Positions 26,157 through 34,540 of a stretch of DNA of 64,000 bases are shown piece by piece. This stretch comes from Akkermansiaceae bacterium (GTDB taxonomy: Bacteria; Verrucomicrobiota; Verrucomicrobiia; Verrucomicrobiales; Akkermansiaceae), in assembly GCA_903919975.1 (NCBI GenBank), contig CAIXKE010000112.1:1-64000 (forward strand), given 5' to 3'. Both the position numbers and the translations under genes were made by a program. Below the pieces are notes generated by a model. It did no database searches. It saw only the letters and a list, made by a program, of their open reading frames with translations, and was not told the DNA's origin. How positions within the stretch are numbered: position 1 is the stretch's first letter; every line of letters starts with the position of its first letter.

Positions 26157-27452
26157 TCACTTGGTTTGATTGCCAATCCCTGATGTTTTGCCCGATACAT
26201 TCCCGGCAAACACCGGGATGGCGACCTTGAGCAACAATGTGTAAACCATCAAACCCGCAGCCCAGATTCCGGCCATGATTTTCCACTCGGCGGCGCTCGG
26301 AATGTATTCGACCCACTCATGCAGCGTGGATGGTACGAAGCCGGGAATGATCAAACCCATGCCTTTTTCGATCCAGATTCCCACAAACGCGAGCATGCAT
26401 GCGATATCGAGCGTGCGGAGATGATCATGGACTTTCGGGCGCATCAAGAGCACGGCGGCGGTGAGCATAAATGCCAGTGAAACCCATGTCCATGGCACTA
26501 GCGCTTTGAGTTCACCGTGACCGAAAAAAAGATACTTGATCGCGGTGGAGTGAGCACCGCCGGTGTAAAGAGCGACAAAAACCTCTGAACCTAACATCAA
26601 GAGGTCGATCAAAATAGTGATGCGCATGATGGCGACCAGCGTCTGAATCGAACCCGGGCCGATATTCATGCGCGTCATACGGCGGATCAATTGCAGCACG
26701 ACGATGATGAACGCCGGGCCGGCGACAAAGGCCGACGTAAGGAAACGCGGAGCCATCAGGGCCGTGTTCCAGAATGGTCGCCCACCGAGACCGCAGTAAA
26801 GGAAGGCGGTAACGGTATGGATGGAGATTGCCCATGCGATGCTTAGAAAAACGAACGGCACATACCAGCGCTTGTCCGGCGTTTCTCCGAGGAAACGCTT
26901 GTAAAGCATGTAACCGCAGATGTGAAGATTGAGCAAAAGATAGCCGTTCAGCACGATCACGTCCCAGGTGAGCATCGAAATCGGCCAATTGAATTTTCCG
27001 ATAAACGGCAGCATGTGCCAAAAGCGATCCGGCCGGCCGAGATCCGCCACCACGAACATCAGACACATGACAATCGACGCAATGGCCAACAGCTCGCCGA
27101 TGATCACTGTATCATGCATGTCCTTGTCATGATAGATATAAGCCGGAATCACCATCATTACTCCGCCGGCAGCGAGGCCGACGAGGAAGGTGAAATTCGC
27201 AATGTAGAGTCCCCACGAAACATGATCGGTCATGCCGGTGACGACCATGCCCTCAGCCACCTGAGTCGCCCATGCATGAGCGCCGACGAGGAATACGCAG
27301 GTCAGGACGAGCATCCAAACGTAGAACGTCCAGGTTCCCTCGGTCGCTAGACGAAAGGCGAGCCGCAGGAATTTCAGATAGCTGGTCGCGTGAAACTTCG
27401 CGTCGTGATGATTTACTTCCGATTTTCTCGCGGTTGAAATGGATGGATTCAT
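26157..27452 (-). CDS. NrfD/PsrC-family quinol-interacting membrane subunit
   Basis: 431 aa, about ten transmembrane segments, polysulfide-reductase NrfD family. The N-terminal cytoplasmic stretch precedes WTFYVWMLVLTCVFLVGAHAW. Family landmarks are VSWGLYIANFTFLVGLAAGG, in the first core helices, and DLGRPDRFWHML. Such subunits oxidise or reduce membrane quinones without haem and pass electrons to a partner Fe-S protein. Here the Fe-S and cytochrome genes lie upstream on the same strand, divergent from napDA. I infer it feeds electrons to the nitrate reductase, in place of the missing NapC/NapGH. Confidence 0.9.
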   Translation of the reverse strand: MNPSISTARKSEVNHHDAKFHATSYLKFLRLAFRLATEGTWTFYVWMLVLTCVFLVGAHAWATQVAEGMVVTGMTDHVSWGLYIANFTFLVGLAAGGVMMVIPAYIYHDKDMHDTVIIGELLAIASIVMCLMFVVADLGRPDRFWHMLPFIGKFNWPISMLTWDVIVLNGYLLLNLHICGYMLYKRFLGETPDKRWYVPFVFLSIAWAISIHTVTAFLYCGLGGRPFWNTALMAPRFLTSAFVAGPAFIIVVLQLIRRMTRMNIGPGSIQTLVAIMRITILIDLLMLGSEVFVALYTGGAHSTAIKYLFFGHGELKALVPWTWVSLAFMLTAAVLLMRPKVHDHLRTLDIACMLAFVGIWIEKGMGLIIPGFVPSTLHEWVEYIPSAAEWKIMAGIWAAGLMVYTLLLKVAIPVFAGNVSGKTSGIGNQTK

Positions 27453-27490
27453 ACTAAAGTTTGTCTTGCTGGGAGCACTGAATCATGGAG

Positions 27491-27572
27491 CCGCTGAAAC
27501 ACTGAGAACCACTGAATGAACTGATTTTTCTTTGGTTTTCAGTGTAATCAGTGGTGCTCAGTATCTCAGTGG
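27491..27572. repeat. 82-base CACTGA-rich hairpin element, copy 2
   Basis: Starts CCGCTGAAACACTGAGAACC and ends CTCAGTATCTCAGTGG, aligning over its full length with the element at 18007-18088. It lies in the 182-base gap between the Fe-S gene and the NrfD gene, inside a presumed operon. Confidence 0.8.
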
Positions 27573-27634
27573 TAAAATGCTTCGAACATGGCATTGCAGA
27601 TTATTTTACGGCTTGTCGTGAAAACATTCGGGGA

Positions 27635-28606
27635 TCACTCGTCGAAGAAGTAGAAGAAGCTCGGGCGGGTTCCCAATTCCTCCTTAAGAACGAAAACCCG
27701 CTTGTTGTCGATGACCTTGCGAATCTCGGATTCTGGATCCAGCAGGTTGCCGAAAACGCGCGCGCCAGTCGGGCAAGCTTCGAGGCAGGCTGGCATTTTC
27801 CCTTCGCGCGTGCGGTGCAGGCAGAAGGTGCATTTTTCCATCACTCCCTGTGGTCGGATGCGGTTGCTGAGATATGATTGATTCGGGTTGATTTCCTCCT
27901 TGGGAATTTCCGGTTTGGTCCAGTTGAAACGGCGGGCGTGATACGGGCAAGCGGCCTCACAGTATCGGCAACCGATGCACCAGTTGTAATCGACGACTAC
28001 AATGCCATCATCTTCTTTCCAGGTGGCCTCGACCGGACAAACGTGCACACACGGTGGGTTTTCGCATTGTTGGCATTGCACCGGCATGTAAAACTTGTCC
28101 GGATGCGGAACCGGGTGATCGTAATGGGCGTTTCCGTGCTCGATGTCCATCGAACCCTTCTGCATTTCAAGCACGCGGATATAACTGTTACCAGTTACGC
28201 GATCATGGTTGTTCTCATGGTGGCAGGCTTCGGCGCAACGCCGGCAACCAATGCACACGCTGAGGTTCAGCGCATATCCGAATTTAACGCCTTTTTGCGG
28301 TCGGTGGTCGCCGATCGTGACATCCGCTCCATAATCCTTTTTGGTGTCCTCCTCCAGATGTTTGAGCACGGCGGCAAGCTGCTCTTTGTCGAGTTCACGG
28401 TAATGCTGCTGAAGGAAATCATCGACAGAGAGATTGTCCCGGCTCCACGTGGCGAGTGGTGCGAGCGCTTTTGCAAAAGCGGCCGCGCCAAGCGTGACGG
28501 CCGCTCCCTTGAGCAGATTGCGGCGTGTCGAGCCACCGCGATCGACGGGCTCCTGATGGCATCCGCAGCCGCTACCGCATCCGCTGTTAGTAGGTTGGTT
28601 TTCCAT
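27635..28606 (-). CDS. TAT-exported four-cluster 4Fe-4S protein (PsrB/DsrO/HmeA type)
   Basis: 323 aa from the ATG at 28606; a TTG at 28627 overlapping the previous stop is the alternative. The N-terminus has an unusual CGSGCGCHQ motif, followed by a twin-arginine signal (STRRNLLKGAAVTLGAAAFA), so it works in the periplasm. Four cysteine groups are visible: CIGCRRCAEACH, CQQCENPPCVHVCP, CIGCRYCEAACP and CTFCLHRTREGKMPACLEACP. This is the usual electron-transfer partner of NrfD-type membrane subunits. The downstream nrfD-like gene and upstream tetrahaem cytochrome form one module. Confidence 0.92.
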   Translation of the reverse strand: MENQPTNSGCGSGCGCHQEPVDRGGSTRRNLLKGAAVTLGAAAFAKALAPLATWSRDNLSVDDFLQQHYRELDKEQLAAVLKHLEEDTKKDYGADVTIGDHRPQKGVKFGYALNLSVCIGCRRCAEACHHENNHDRVTGNSYIRVLEMQKGSMDIEHGNAHYDHPVPHPDKFYMPVQCQQCENPPCVHVCPVEATWKEDDGIVVVDYNWCIGCRYCEAACPYHARRFNWTKPEIPKEEINPNQSYLSNRIRPQGVMEKCTFCLHRTREGKMPACLEACPTGARVFGNLLDPESEIRKVIDNKRVFVLKEELGTRPSFFYFFDE

Positions 28607-28623
28607 GGGGGTGTGAAGAAATC

Positions 28624-29286
28624 TCAATGGGAAGGTTTGCCGTGCGTGGGAAGGACCGCCTCGCCGATCACCGGTTTGGGAGGAAAGACCGGCATGACTT
28701 GGGGATATGCCGGATGATGCGGATCATGACAATCCGTGCAATGATTCCGCTCGCGGGGGCCTTGTTTCAAATCCCAGTGACCGTTCATTCCGCCGTGGCT
28801 TCCATTCTGATAGTCCCGGTATTGAGGGCCATGGCATTGGGCGCAGAGTCGAATGCTTTCGGAAAAATCCAGTGACTGACCGTCGGCGAGTTTCAAGTTA
28901 TTATAATCTCCCGAATTATGACAACTCAGGCAGGTTTGCGATCCGTGCGCGTATTTCAAACCTTGGTGGAATTCCTTAAGCAAGGCCCCATCATTGGTCT
29001 TCAAATTCGCCGTGCGGGTGTCATGGCAGGTGGCGCAGGCAACCATGATTGGTTGGCCTTTCGTATCCTTTTTTCCTGAGTCCACCCATGGCTCGGCATC
29101 GGGTTTGCGGATCATTACCGGATGCAGAGTTTCACCAATCACCTTTTCAGAAAATGCCCGCCCGGGACGAACCCGATCCCGATATTGCTGCTGCCAGGAC
29201 ATTCCCAACGCACCGACAAACCAGAGTGCGATCACACCGATCACTCCGAAAAACATCCACTTTCCAAGTCGGGTTCCTGCGGCCAT
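28624..29286 (-). CDS. Membrane-anchored tetrahaem cytochrome c
   Basis: 220 aa. One N-terminal anchor (MFFGVIGVIALWFVGALGMSW) precedes a periplasmic domain with four CxxCH sites: CATCH, CLSCH, CAQCH and CTDCH. Extra histidines (GSHGGMNGHW, DPHHPAYP) could be distal ligands. Spacing and surrounding sequence do not match NapC/NrfH closely enough for me to use those names. As first gene of the minus-strand arm, divergent from napD, it is the likely soluble-side relay between the Fe-S/NrfD pair and NapB. Confidence 0.88.
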   Translation of the reverse strand: MAAGTRLGKWMFFGVIGVIALWFVGALGMSWQQQYRDRVRPGRAFSEKVIGETLHPVMIRKPDAEPWVDSGKKDTKGQPIMVACATCHDTRTANLKTNDGALLKEFHQGLKYAHGSQTCLSCHNSGDYNNLKLADGQSLDFSESIRLCAQCHGPQYRDYQNGSHGGMNGHWDLKQGPRERNHCTDCHDPHHPAYPQVMPVFPPKPVIGEAVLPTHGKPSH

Positions 29287-29386
29287 GAGAATTCTTGATT
29301 CGTAACAATTGGAGCATTGACGGCTCCGATGCGGAAGAGACTGAAAACAAGCGTGGTTTAAATCAAGAAAAAATATTCCTTTAATC

Positions 29387-29400
29387 TTGAATCAAATCAA
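29387..29400. promoter_or_regulatory. FNR/CRP-type palindrome between divergent arms of the nap island
   Basis: TTGAA-TCAA-ATCAA matches the FNR consensus TTGAT-N4-ATCAA at nine of ten positions. It lies 38 bases before napD and about 100 bases before the tetrahaem cytochrome gene, so it could act on both arms under oxygen limitation. No promoter was mapped and no fnr gene is in the window. Confidence 0.5.
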
Positions 29401-29438
29401 CAAGGTGCCAAAACAGCTCCCGGAAGGAAGCCAACTCC

Positions 29439-29696
29439 ATGCCTGTGAACGGACTACTATTGACGCTCTCGCCGGATCCCGAAATTGCGGATGCTGCGCT
29501 GGCGCGGATTTCCAAGCGCCCGGAAGTCTCTTTGGGAGATTCGCAGGACCGCTGGCAACCGATCGCCGTCGACACTCTGGATGTGCGGGCGGCCCATGAT
29601 TTTCACGAATGGCTCGAAGCGCTACCCGGCGTCGAGCATGTCGATGTGATTTACGTCGGCTTTGACGAAACCTTACTCACTGAAACCGCGCCATGA
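29439..29696 (+). CDS. napD: NapD, NapA signal-peptide chaperone
   Basis: 85 aa ferredoxin-fold protein. It starts PVNGLLLTLSPDPEIADAAL, the NapD-type opening that packs on the NapA twin-arginine signal, and ends with the usual GVEHVDVIYVGFDE strand. It is cytoplasmic, delaying export of NapA until the cofactor is inserted. The stop overlaps the napA start (ATGA), showing translational coupling. Confidence 0.92.
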   Translation: MPVNGLLLTLSPDPEIADAALARISKRPEVSLGDSQDRWQPIAVDTLDVRAAHDFHEWLEALPGVEHVDVIYVGFDETLLTETAP

Positions 29697-32083
29697 ATCT
29701 GATCGAACGCCGCACCTTCCTGAAAACCTCCGCGCTCGCCGCTGCCAGTGCCGCGGCAGCCGCTCGCGCCCAATCCCCTGCCCCGCCAACTGCAGCTGCG
29801 GATGTGCTAAAATGGGACAAGGCACCGTGTCGGTTCTGTGGAACCGGATGTCATGTGAAAGTCGGCGTGAAGGATGGAAAAGTCGTGGCCATCGCCGGCC
29901 ATCCTGATGCCGCCGTGAACAAGGGCCTGCTTTGTGTGAAGGGCTACCACGTCGGCGGCATCCTCTATGGCAAGGATCGACTAACCGATCCGATGCTCCG
30001 CCGAAACGGCGTCATGGAAAAGATTTCCTGGGAAGAAGCCATCGATATCACCGCTCGTCGCATTATGAAAAACCCCGCGGGTTTTGGCTTCTACACATCC
30101 GGGCAATCGACCATCCCCGAAGGCTACGCCGCCACCAAATTCATGAAGGGTGGGCTTTCCAACAACCACACCGAACCCAACGCCCGCCTCTGCATGGCCT
30201 CCGCTGTCACGGGTTACATCTCGACTTATGGCGTCGACGAACCGGCTGGTTGTTATGATGACCTCGATGCCTGCAATGTCTTGCTGATGTGGGGGAATAA
30301 CATGGCGGAAATGCATCCAGTGCTGTTTTCCCGTATCCTCGACCGGCGGGAACGCGGCCAAAAAGTCACCATCATCGACCTCGGAACACGCCGCACCCGC
30401 ACTTCCGAATTCGCCGATCACTATCTTGAATTCCGCCCGCAGACCGACCTCGCCATCGCCAACTGCATCGCCCAACAACTCATCGAAAGTGGTGCATGGA
30501 ACAAGAAATTCGTGGAAAACCACTGTGCATTTCGCGCCGACGCAGACATCACGAAACCCGACCTCATGGGGGTGGCGATTTCCTTCGATGACTTCAAAAA
30601 TCGCATCGCCGAATACACACCGGAATATGTCAGCGGACTCTCCGGATTATCCGTCGAACAGCTGAAAATGCTGGGCGACCTTTTCGCCGATCCCAACATC
30701 CGCATCACCTCCACTTGGTGCATGGGCATGAATCAGCACACCCGAGGCACCGCGATCAACCGTCTTGTCCACGGCATCCACCTACTCAGTGGGCACTTCG
30801 GCAAACCCGGCGATGCTCCGACATCTCTAACAGGACAACCATCCGCGTGCGGTACCGCTCGCGAAGTCGGCACGCTCTGCCACACGCTTCCCGGCGGACG
30901 CCTCGTTGCCAAGCAACCCCACCGCGAGCAGTGCGAGAAACATTGGAATCTCCCCGCGGGCCGCATCAAGGAAACGCCTGGCTATCACACGGTGCTGTTA
31001 TTCGAAAAGTTCTGCACGCCCAAGGATAAGGGTGGCGACATCGATACCATCATGGTCCAAGTGACCAACCCCGGCCAGACGTTGCCGAATCTCAAAAAAC
31101 TCTACACCGCCAAGATCGGACTCGAAGACAAGTTTCTGATCGTTTCCGACGTCTATCCGACCGCCTCCACCGAGATCGCCGACTTGGTCCTGCCAGCCGC
31201 GATGTGGGTCGAGAAAAATGGTGCGTATGGCAACTCCGAGCGTCGGACGCAGCAATGGTTCAAAATGGTTCAGCCACCTGGCCAAGCGCGTGAGGATGTT
31301 TGGATGACCATCGCCATCGCCCACCGCATGTTCGAACTCGGCCATCCCGGCATGAAGGACAAGGACGGTAAATTCATCTTCACCTTCAAAGATGATGCAG
31401 GAAACGAAGTGCCCGTATGGGATTACGCGCATTTCCACGACATCAATGCCGACCGCGTTCTCTATGAGGAATATCGCCCGCTCACCCACATCAAACACAA
31501 GCACGTCGCGCCCTATGACGAGCTGGTCAAAGCCACCGGAATGCGCTGGCCTGTTGTCGAGCAGCCCGACGGCTCCTATAAAGAAACGCGCTATCGATTC
31601 GTCGAAGGCGAGGATCCTTTCGTAGCCAAAGGCAAAGGGATCGATTTCTATCACTCCACCACCGACGACGGCCGCGCGCAAATCTGGTTCTGCCCGTTTG
31701 AACGCCACCCGGAAGAGCCGGACACCGAATATCCTTTCTGGTTGTGCACCGGCCGTGTCGTCGAGCATTGGCACAGCGGCACCATGACCATGCGCGTGCC
31801 CCAGCTCCGTGGTGCGATGCCGAATGCTTATTGCGAAATCAACCCGGCCGATGCCGCTGCAGCCGGCATCGGAAACGGTGATGACATCATCGTTGCCACG
31901 CGTCGTGGTGAAATTACTCTAACCGCCTGGATCAACGGTCGTGGCCGACCACCGAAAGGTTCCTTGTTCGTGCCGTTTTTCGACGAAAAGCGCCTGATAA
32001 ACAACATCACGCTCGACGCTTATTGTCCGATTTCCAAGGAGCCGGATTACAAGAAGTGCGCCGCCCGGATTCGTAAAGCCTAA
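29693..32083 (+). CDS. napA: Periplasmic nitrate reductase catalytic subunit
   Basis: 796 aa molybdoenzyme reducing nitrate to nitrite in the periplasm, close to the standard NapA length. It has a twin-arginine signal (ERRTFLKTSALAAASAA), a 4Fe-4S motif CRFCGTGCHVKVGVKDGKVV...GLLCVKGY, and NARLCMASAVTGY with the Cys expected to bind molybdenum. WGNNMAEMHPVLF, TSTWCMGMNQHTRGTA and the bis-MGD-binding C-terminal domain (VVEHWHSGTMTMRVPQL) are all present. The moa/mob/moe genes opposite the operon end supply the cofactor. Confidence 0.96.
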   Translation: MNLIERRTFLKTSALAAASAAAAARAQSPAPPTAAADVLKWDKAPCRFCGTGCHVKVGVKDGKVVAIAGHPDAAVNKGLLCVKGYHVGGILYGKDRLTDPMLRRNGVMEKISWEEAIDITARRIMKNPAGFGFYTSGQSTIPEGYAATKFMKGGLSNNHTEPNARLCMASAVTGYISTYGVDEPAGCYDDLDACNVLLMWGNNMAEMHPVLFSRILDRRERGQKVTIIDLGTRRTRTSEFADHYLEFRPQTDLAIANCIAQQLIESGAWNKKFVENHCAFRADADITKPDLMGVAISFDDFKNRIAEYTPEYVSGLSGLSVEQLKMLGDLFADPNIRITSTWCMGMNQHTRGTAINRLVHGIHLLSGHFGKPGDAPTSLTGQPSACGTAREVGTLCHTLPGGRLVAKQPHREQCEKHWNLPAGRIKETPGYHTVLLFEKFCTPKDKGGDIDTIMVQVTNPGQTLPNLKKLYTAKIGLEDKFLIVSDVYPTASTEIADLVLPAAMWVEKNGAYGNSERRTQQWFKMVQPPGQAREDVWMTIAIAHRMFELGHPGMKDKDGKFIFTFKDDAGNEVPVWDYAHFHDINADRVLYEEYRPLTHIKHKHVAPYDELVKATGMRWPVVEQPDGSYKETRYRFVEGEDPFVAKGKGIDFYHSTTDDGRAQIWFCPFERHPEEPDTEYPFWLCTGRVVEHWHSGTMTMRVPQLRGAMPNAYCEINPADAAAAGIGNGDDIIVATRRGEITLTAWINGRGRPPKGSLFVPFFDEKRLINNITLDAYCPISKEPDYKKCAARIRKA

Positions 32084-32089
32084 CCGAAT

Positions 32090-32923
32090 ATGGACAGCCA
32101 CGACATCGAAAGCTACTTCCGACAGCACCGCAAGACACTGGCGGTGGTCTTCCTCGTCGTGTGCATGCTGGCCGTATCAGGGTTTTTCATGGGGATGCGG
32201 CAAACCGAGCATCAGGCGATCCGCAACCAAACACCGACAACGGATCAACCCACATTTACCGCTGCGCAAATCCCCACCGCACCCAAGTATCGGGAAATTC
32301 CCAACACCGAGTGGCATGCCAACCGCGATTGGAAATTCACCCTAGCCGACCTACCACGCGCCGTCGCTCCCCCAACCGGAATTCCCACAGCCTCGCCAGC
32401 GGAAAACGCCGCTGCGATCGAACGACGGAAATTACTGCGTGCCTACGATGGCGCCCCTCCCGTGATTCCCCATGCCATCGATACCCTCAAGTCATCGGCT
32501 TGCACATCCTGTCACGGCGAGAACACAAACCTCGTCATTGGCGGCAAGCGCCCCGCTGAGATCAGCCATCCGTGGATCACCAATTGCACCTCCTGCCACG
32601 TGCCAGCAGACGGCATGCGTGAGCTTACGGAGCCACAGGCGCAGCGCTTGGTTGTGGAGAATGCTTTCGTCGGAAAATCATCAGCCGGTCATGGTCCTAG
32701 GGCCTATGGCACCGCACCACCCACCATGCCTCATGCCGTTTGGATGCGTCAGAACTGCATGGCCTGCCACGGTCCAGGACGCGAACAAGCGATCCGCACT
32801 TCCCATCCGGAGCGCCGGAATTGTCTCCAATGCCATGCGCCGAACGCCGCCTTTGACAATCGGGAAACCTACCTAACAAATCTCAAACCTCCGATCGATT
32901 CCCCGCGGCCACTTCAGCAATGA
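32090..32923 (+). CDS. napB: NapB-like cytochrome with duplicated unit and four haem sites
   Basis: 277 aa with an N-terminal membrane segment (LAVVFLVVCMLAVSGFFMGM). Standard NapB has two haems in about 150 aa. Here four CxxCH sites appear: Cys138/141, Cys166/169, Cys223/226 and Cys245/248. The NapB hallmark before the first haem, YDGAPPVIPH (His128), recurs before the third as YGTAPPTMPH (His215). After the second and fourth come CHVPADG and CHAPNAAF. I read this as two NapB-like halves in tandem. It follows napA by six bases and its stop overlaps the ferredoxin start. Confidence 0.88.
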   Translation: MDSHDIESYFRQHRKTLAVVFLVVCMLAVSGFFMGMRQTEHQAIRNQTPTTDQPTFTAAQIPTAPKYREIPNTEWHANRDWKFTLADLPRAVAPPTGIPTASPAENAAAIERRKLLRAYDGAPPVIPHAIDTLKSSACTSCHGENTNLVIGGKRPAEISHPWITNCTSCHVPADGMRELTEPQAQRLVVENAFVGKSSAGHGPRAYGTAPPTMPHAVWMRQNCMACHGPGREQAIRTSHPERRNCLQCHAPNAAFDNRETYLTNLKPPIDSPRPLQQ

Positions 32924-33276
32924 GCACCATCAGCCGCCGTGATCTTTTTCGCTCCATGCTCGGCCGGCATGCGGAACCCACTGCGCCATCGGTTGCCTTA
33001 CCCGTTAGCGATGAAGCCCCACAGCTAGCCCTCATTCTGGATCGCTTCTGTCTCGCCTACCAAGGATCATTCTGTTCCGTCTGCTCGGAACGCTGCCCGG
33101 AAAACGGCGCAATCGTTGTTGTACAGGGGAAACCCCATGTGAACCCTGATTTTTGCACTGGCTGCAAGGTCTGCCACGAAGTATGCCCAGCGCCGAAGAA
33201 TGCCGTGTTCCTCGTTTCCCGGAAACCTCGACAAGGCATGGTCGCTCGTCCTACCCCAGAACCAGAATCCCCGTGA
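32920..33276 (+). CDS. napF: NapF-like small ferredoxin
   Basis: 118 aa. The N-terminus SRRDLFRSMLGR is typical of NapF. Cysteine groups are FCLAYQGSFCSVCSERCP (C-x7-C-x2-C-x3-C) and CTGCKVCHEVCP, giving two 4Fe-4S sites rather than the four of enterobacterial NapF. NapF is a cytoplasmic protein thought to help mature NapA. The start overlaps the napB stop (ATGA) and the stop overlaps the next gene (GTGA), so it is embedded in a tightly coupled operon. It is shorter than usual, so the name is by similarity and context. Confidence 0.75.
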   Translation: MSTISRRDLFRSMLGRHAEPTAPSVALPVSDEAPQLALILDRFCLAYQGSFCSVCSERCPENGAIVVVQGKPHVNPDFCTGCKVCHEVCPAPKNAVFLVSRKPRQGMVARPTPEPESP

Positions 33277-34520
33277 AACCACTCCATTACACTGCTGTCA
33301 TCGCGCTTGCTTTCTATCAGTCAGCCTTCGCCCAGGCACCTGCCGCCTTCGAAGATGTGGCGGCTTTGAATGCCTCCGATCTGCTTCTCGCCGAAACACT
33401 GCTCGGACCATCCCATCGTGTGCGGAATCAAGTCATCACCGACGGCTACATGGCCCACTTCGAAATCGACACCGACTTCGGCACATTCAAAGCCATCGGA
33501 GTGCCACAAGCCAAACAGCGCATCACCGAAGCGCAGGCCATCCGAAAACTCGTCGAAACATCGAAGAGTGATTTGTTTGCTGAAGGACTCAAGCGATCCA
33601 TCGAGCAGCCGATCGATGCCGTGAAAAACATCGTCAAGAGCCCCGTCACTTCACTCAAACGTGCACCAAAAACCGTTGGCCACTTTTTCAGCAAAGTCGG
33701 ATCGTCCATCGAGCGAGGTGTGAACAAAGTGCAAGAAAGCGGCAATGACGGACAAGCCCCCACTGCCAGTGAAGTCGGCAGCACGGCCAAAAATATCGTC
33801 GGATTCGACAAGGCAAAACTCGACACCGCCAAACAACTCGGCGTGGATCCCTATTCGGACAACATCCGCCTGCAGGAGGAAATGGAGAAGGTCACCTGGG
33901 CGTTTTTCGCGGGCGGATTGCCGCTTCGCATCGGCGCAGCAGTGGCTTCCGCAGGAGTTGCCGTCGCAGCGACTAACATGGTTGGCATCCCCGAGGAAAC
34001 CTATGCGCTCACCCAATCCGAACTCGCCTTGCGAGGCCAACAATCGCTTACAGCCATGGGGTTGAAAAGCGCTGATATTCAAGCATTCCAAATCCAGCCC
34101 AAGCTCAGCACCACCCGTCGCCATCGCATTGTCAAATCACTCGAAGCTTTGCCTAAAGCTGCCGGGCGTGGACGCATCATCCTGCTCGCGAATTCCTGCG
34201 CCACGGCGGAGCAGGCAGATTTTCTGGTCGCTGCCTTATCCATGCTTGAAAGCCGTCAACGCGCGGGTGCCGCGGATTATAAAGATCTCCAAGTCTTTGG
34301 CCGTCTTCCCGGAGCTACTACCGCTTCAGGCACACTCGAAATTCCCGCGCCTGTCGATTACGTGACATGGACAGAACAAGTCGCGGAATTTGCCCAGCGT
34401 GATGATCTGGGAACATCGGCCAAACTGCTGGTTCATACAGGCAAACTTTCACCCTCTGCCGTAGCTGGGTTTACCTCAACCGGTTGGAAAATACTGGCAG
34501 TTCCCTACCCCGCCCGCTGA
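33273..34520 (+). CDS. Unknown exported protein in the nap operon
   Basis: 415 aa from a GTG overlapping the napF-like stop. A signal peptide (HYTAVIALAFYQSAFAQ) directs export. The N-terminal region (NQVITDGYMAHFEIDTDFGT) is followed by a basic amphipathic part with repeated Ile-Asp-Ala-Val-Lys and Lys-Ser-Pro words (DAVKNIVKSPVTSLKRAP). A likely transmembrane hairpin follows at about 215-245 (AFFAGGLPLRIGAAVASAGV), then an alpha/beta-looking C-terminal domain. No cysteine-haem or metal motif is present. I do not recognise a named domain. Overlapping starts and stops tie it to nitrate reduction, but its role is unknown. Confidence 0.85.
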   Translation: MKPLHYTAVIALAFYQSAFAQAPAAFEDVAALNASDLLLAETLLGPSHRVRNQVITDGYMAHFEIDTDFGTFKAIGVPQAKQRITEAQAIRKLVETSKSDLFAEGLKRSIEQPIDAVKNIVKSPVTSLKRAPKTVGHFFSKVGSSIERGVNKVQESGNDGQAPTASEVGSTAKNIVGFDKAKLDTAKQLGVDPYSDNIRLQEEMEKVTWAFFAGGLPLRIGAAVASAGVAVAATNMVGIPEETYALTQSELALRGQQSLTAMGLKSADIQAFQIQPKLSTTRRHRIVKSLEALPKAAGRGRIILLANSCATAEQADFLVAALSMLESRQRAGAADYKDLQVFGRLPGATTASGTLEIPAPVDYVTWTEQVAEFAQRDDLGTSAKLLVHTGKLSPSAVAGFTSTGWKILAVPYPAR

Positions 34521-34540
34521 AACCGCCGCAACGAGCCATC

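Noticed and set aside
28624-29286. Naming the tetrahaem cytochrome NapC or NrfH
   Set aside because: It has one anchor and four haems as those do, but haem spacing and surrounding residues do not resemble NapC/NrfH enough, so only a generic name is given.
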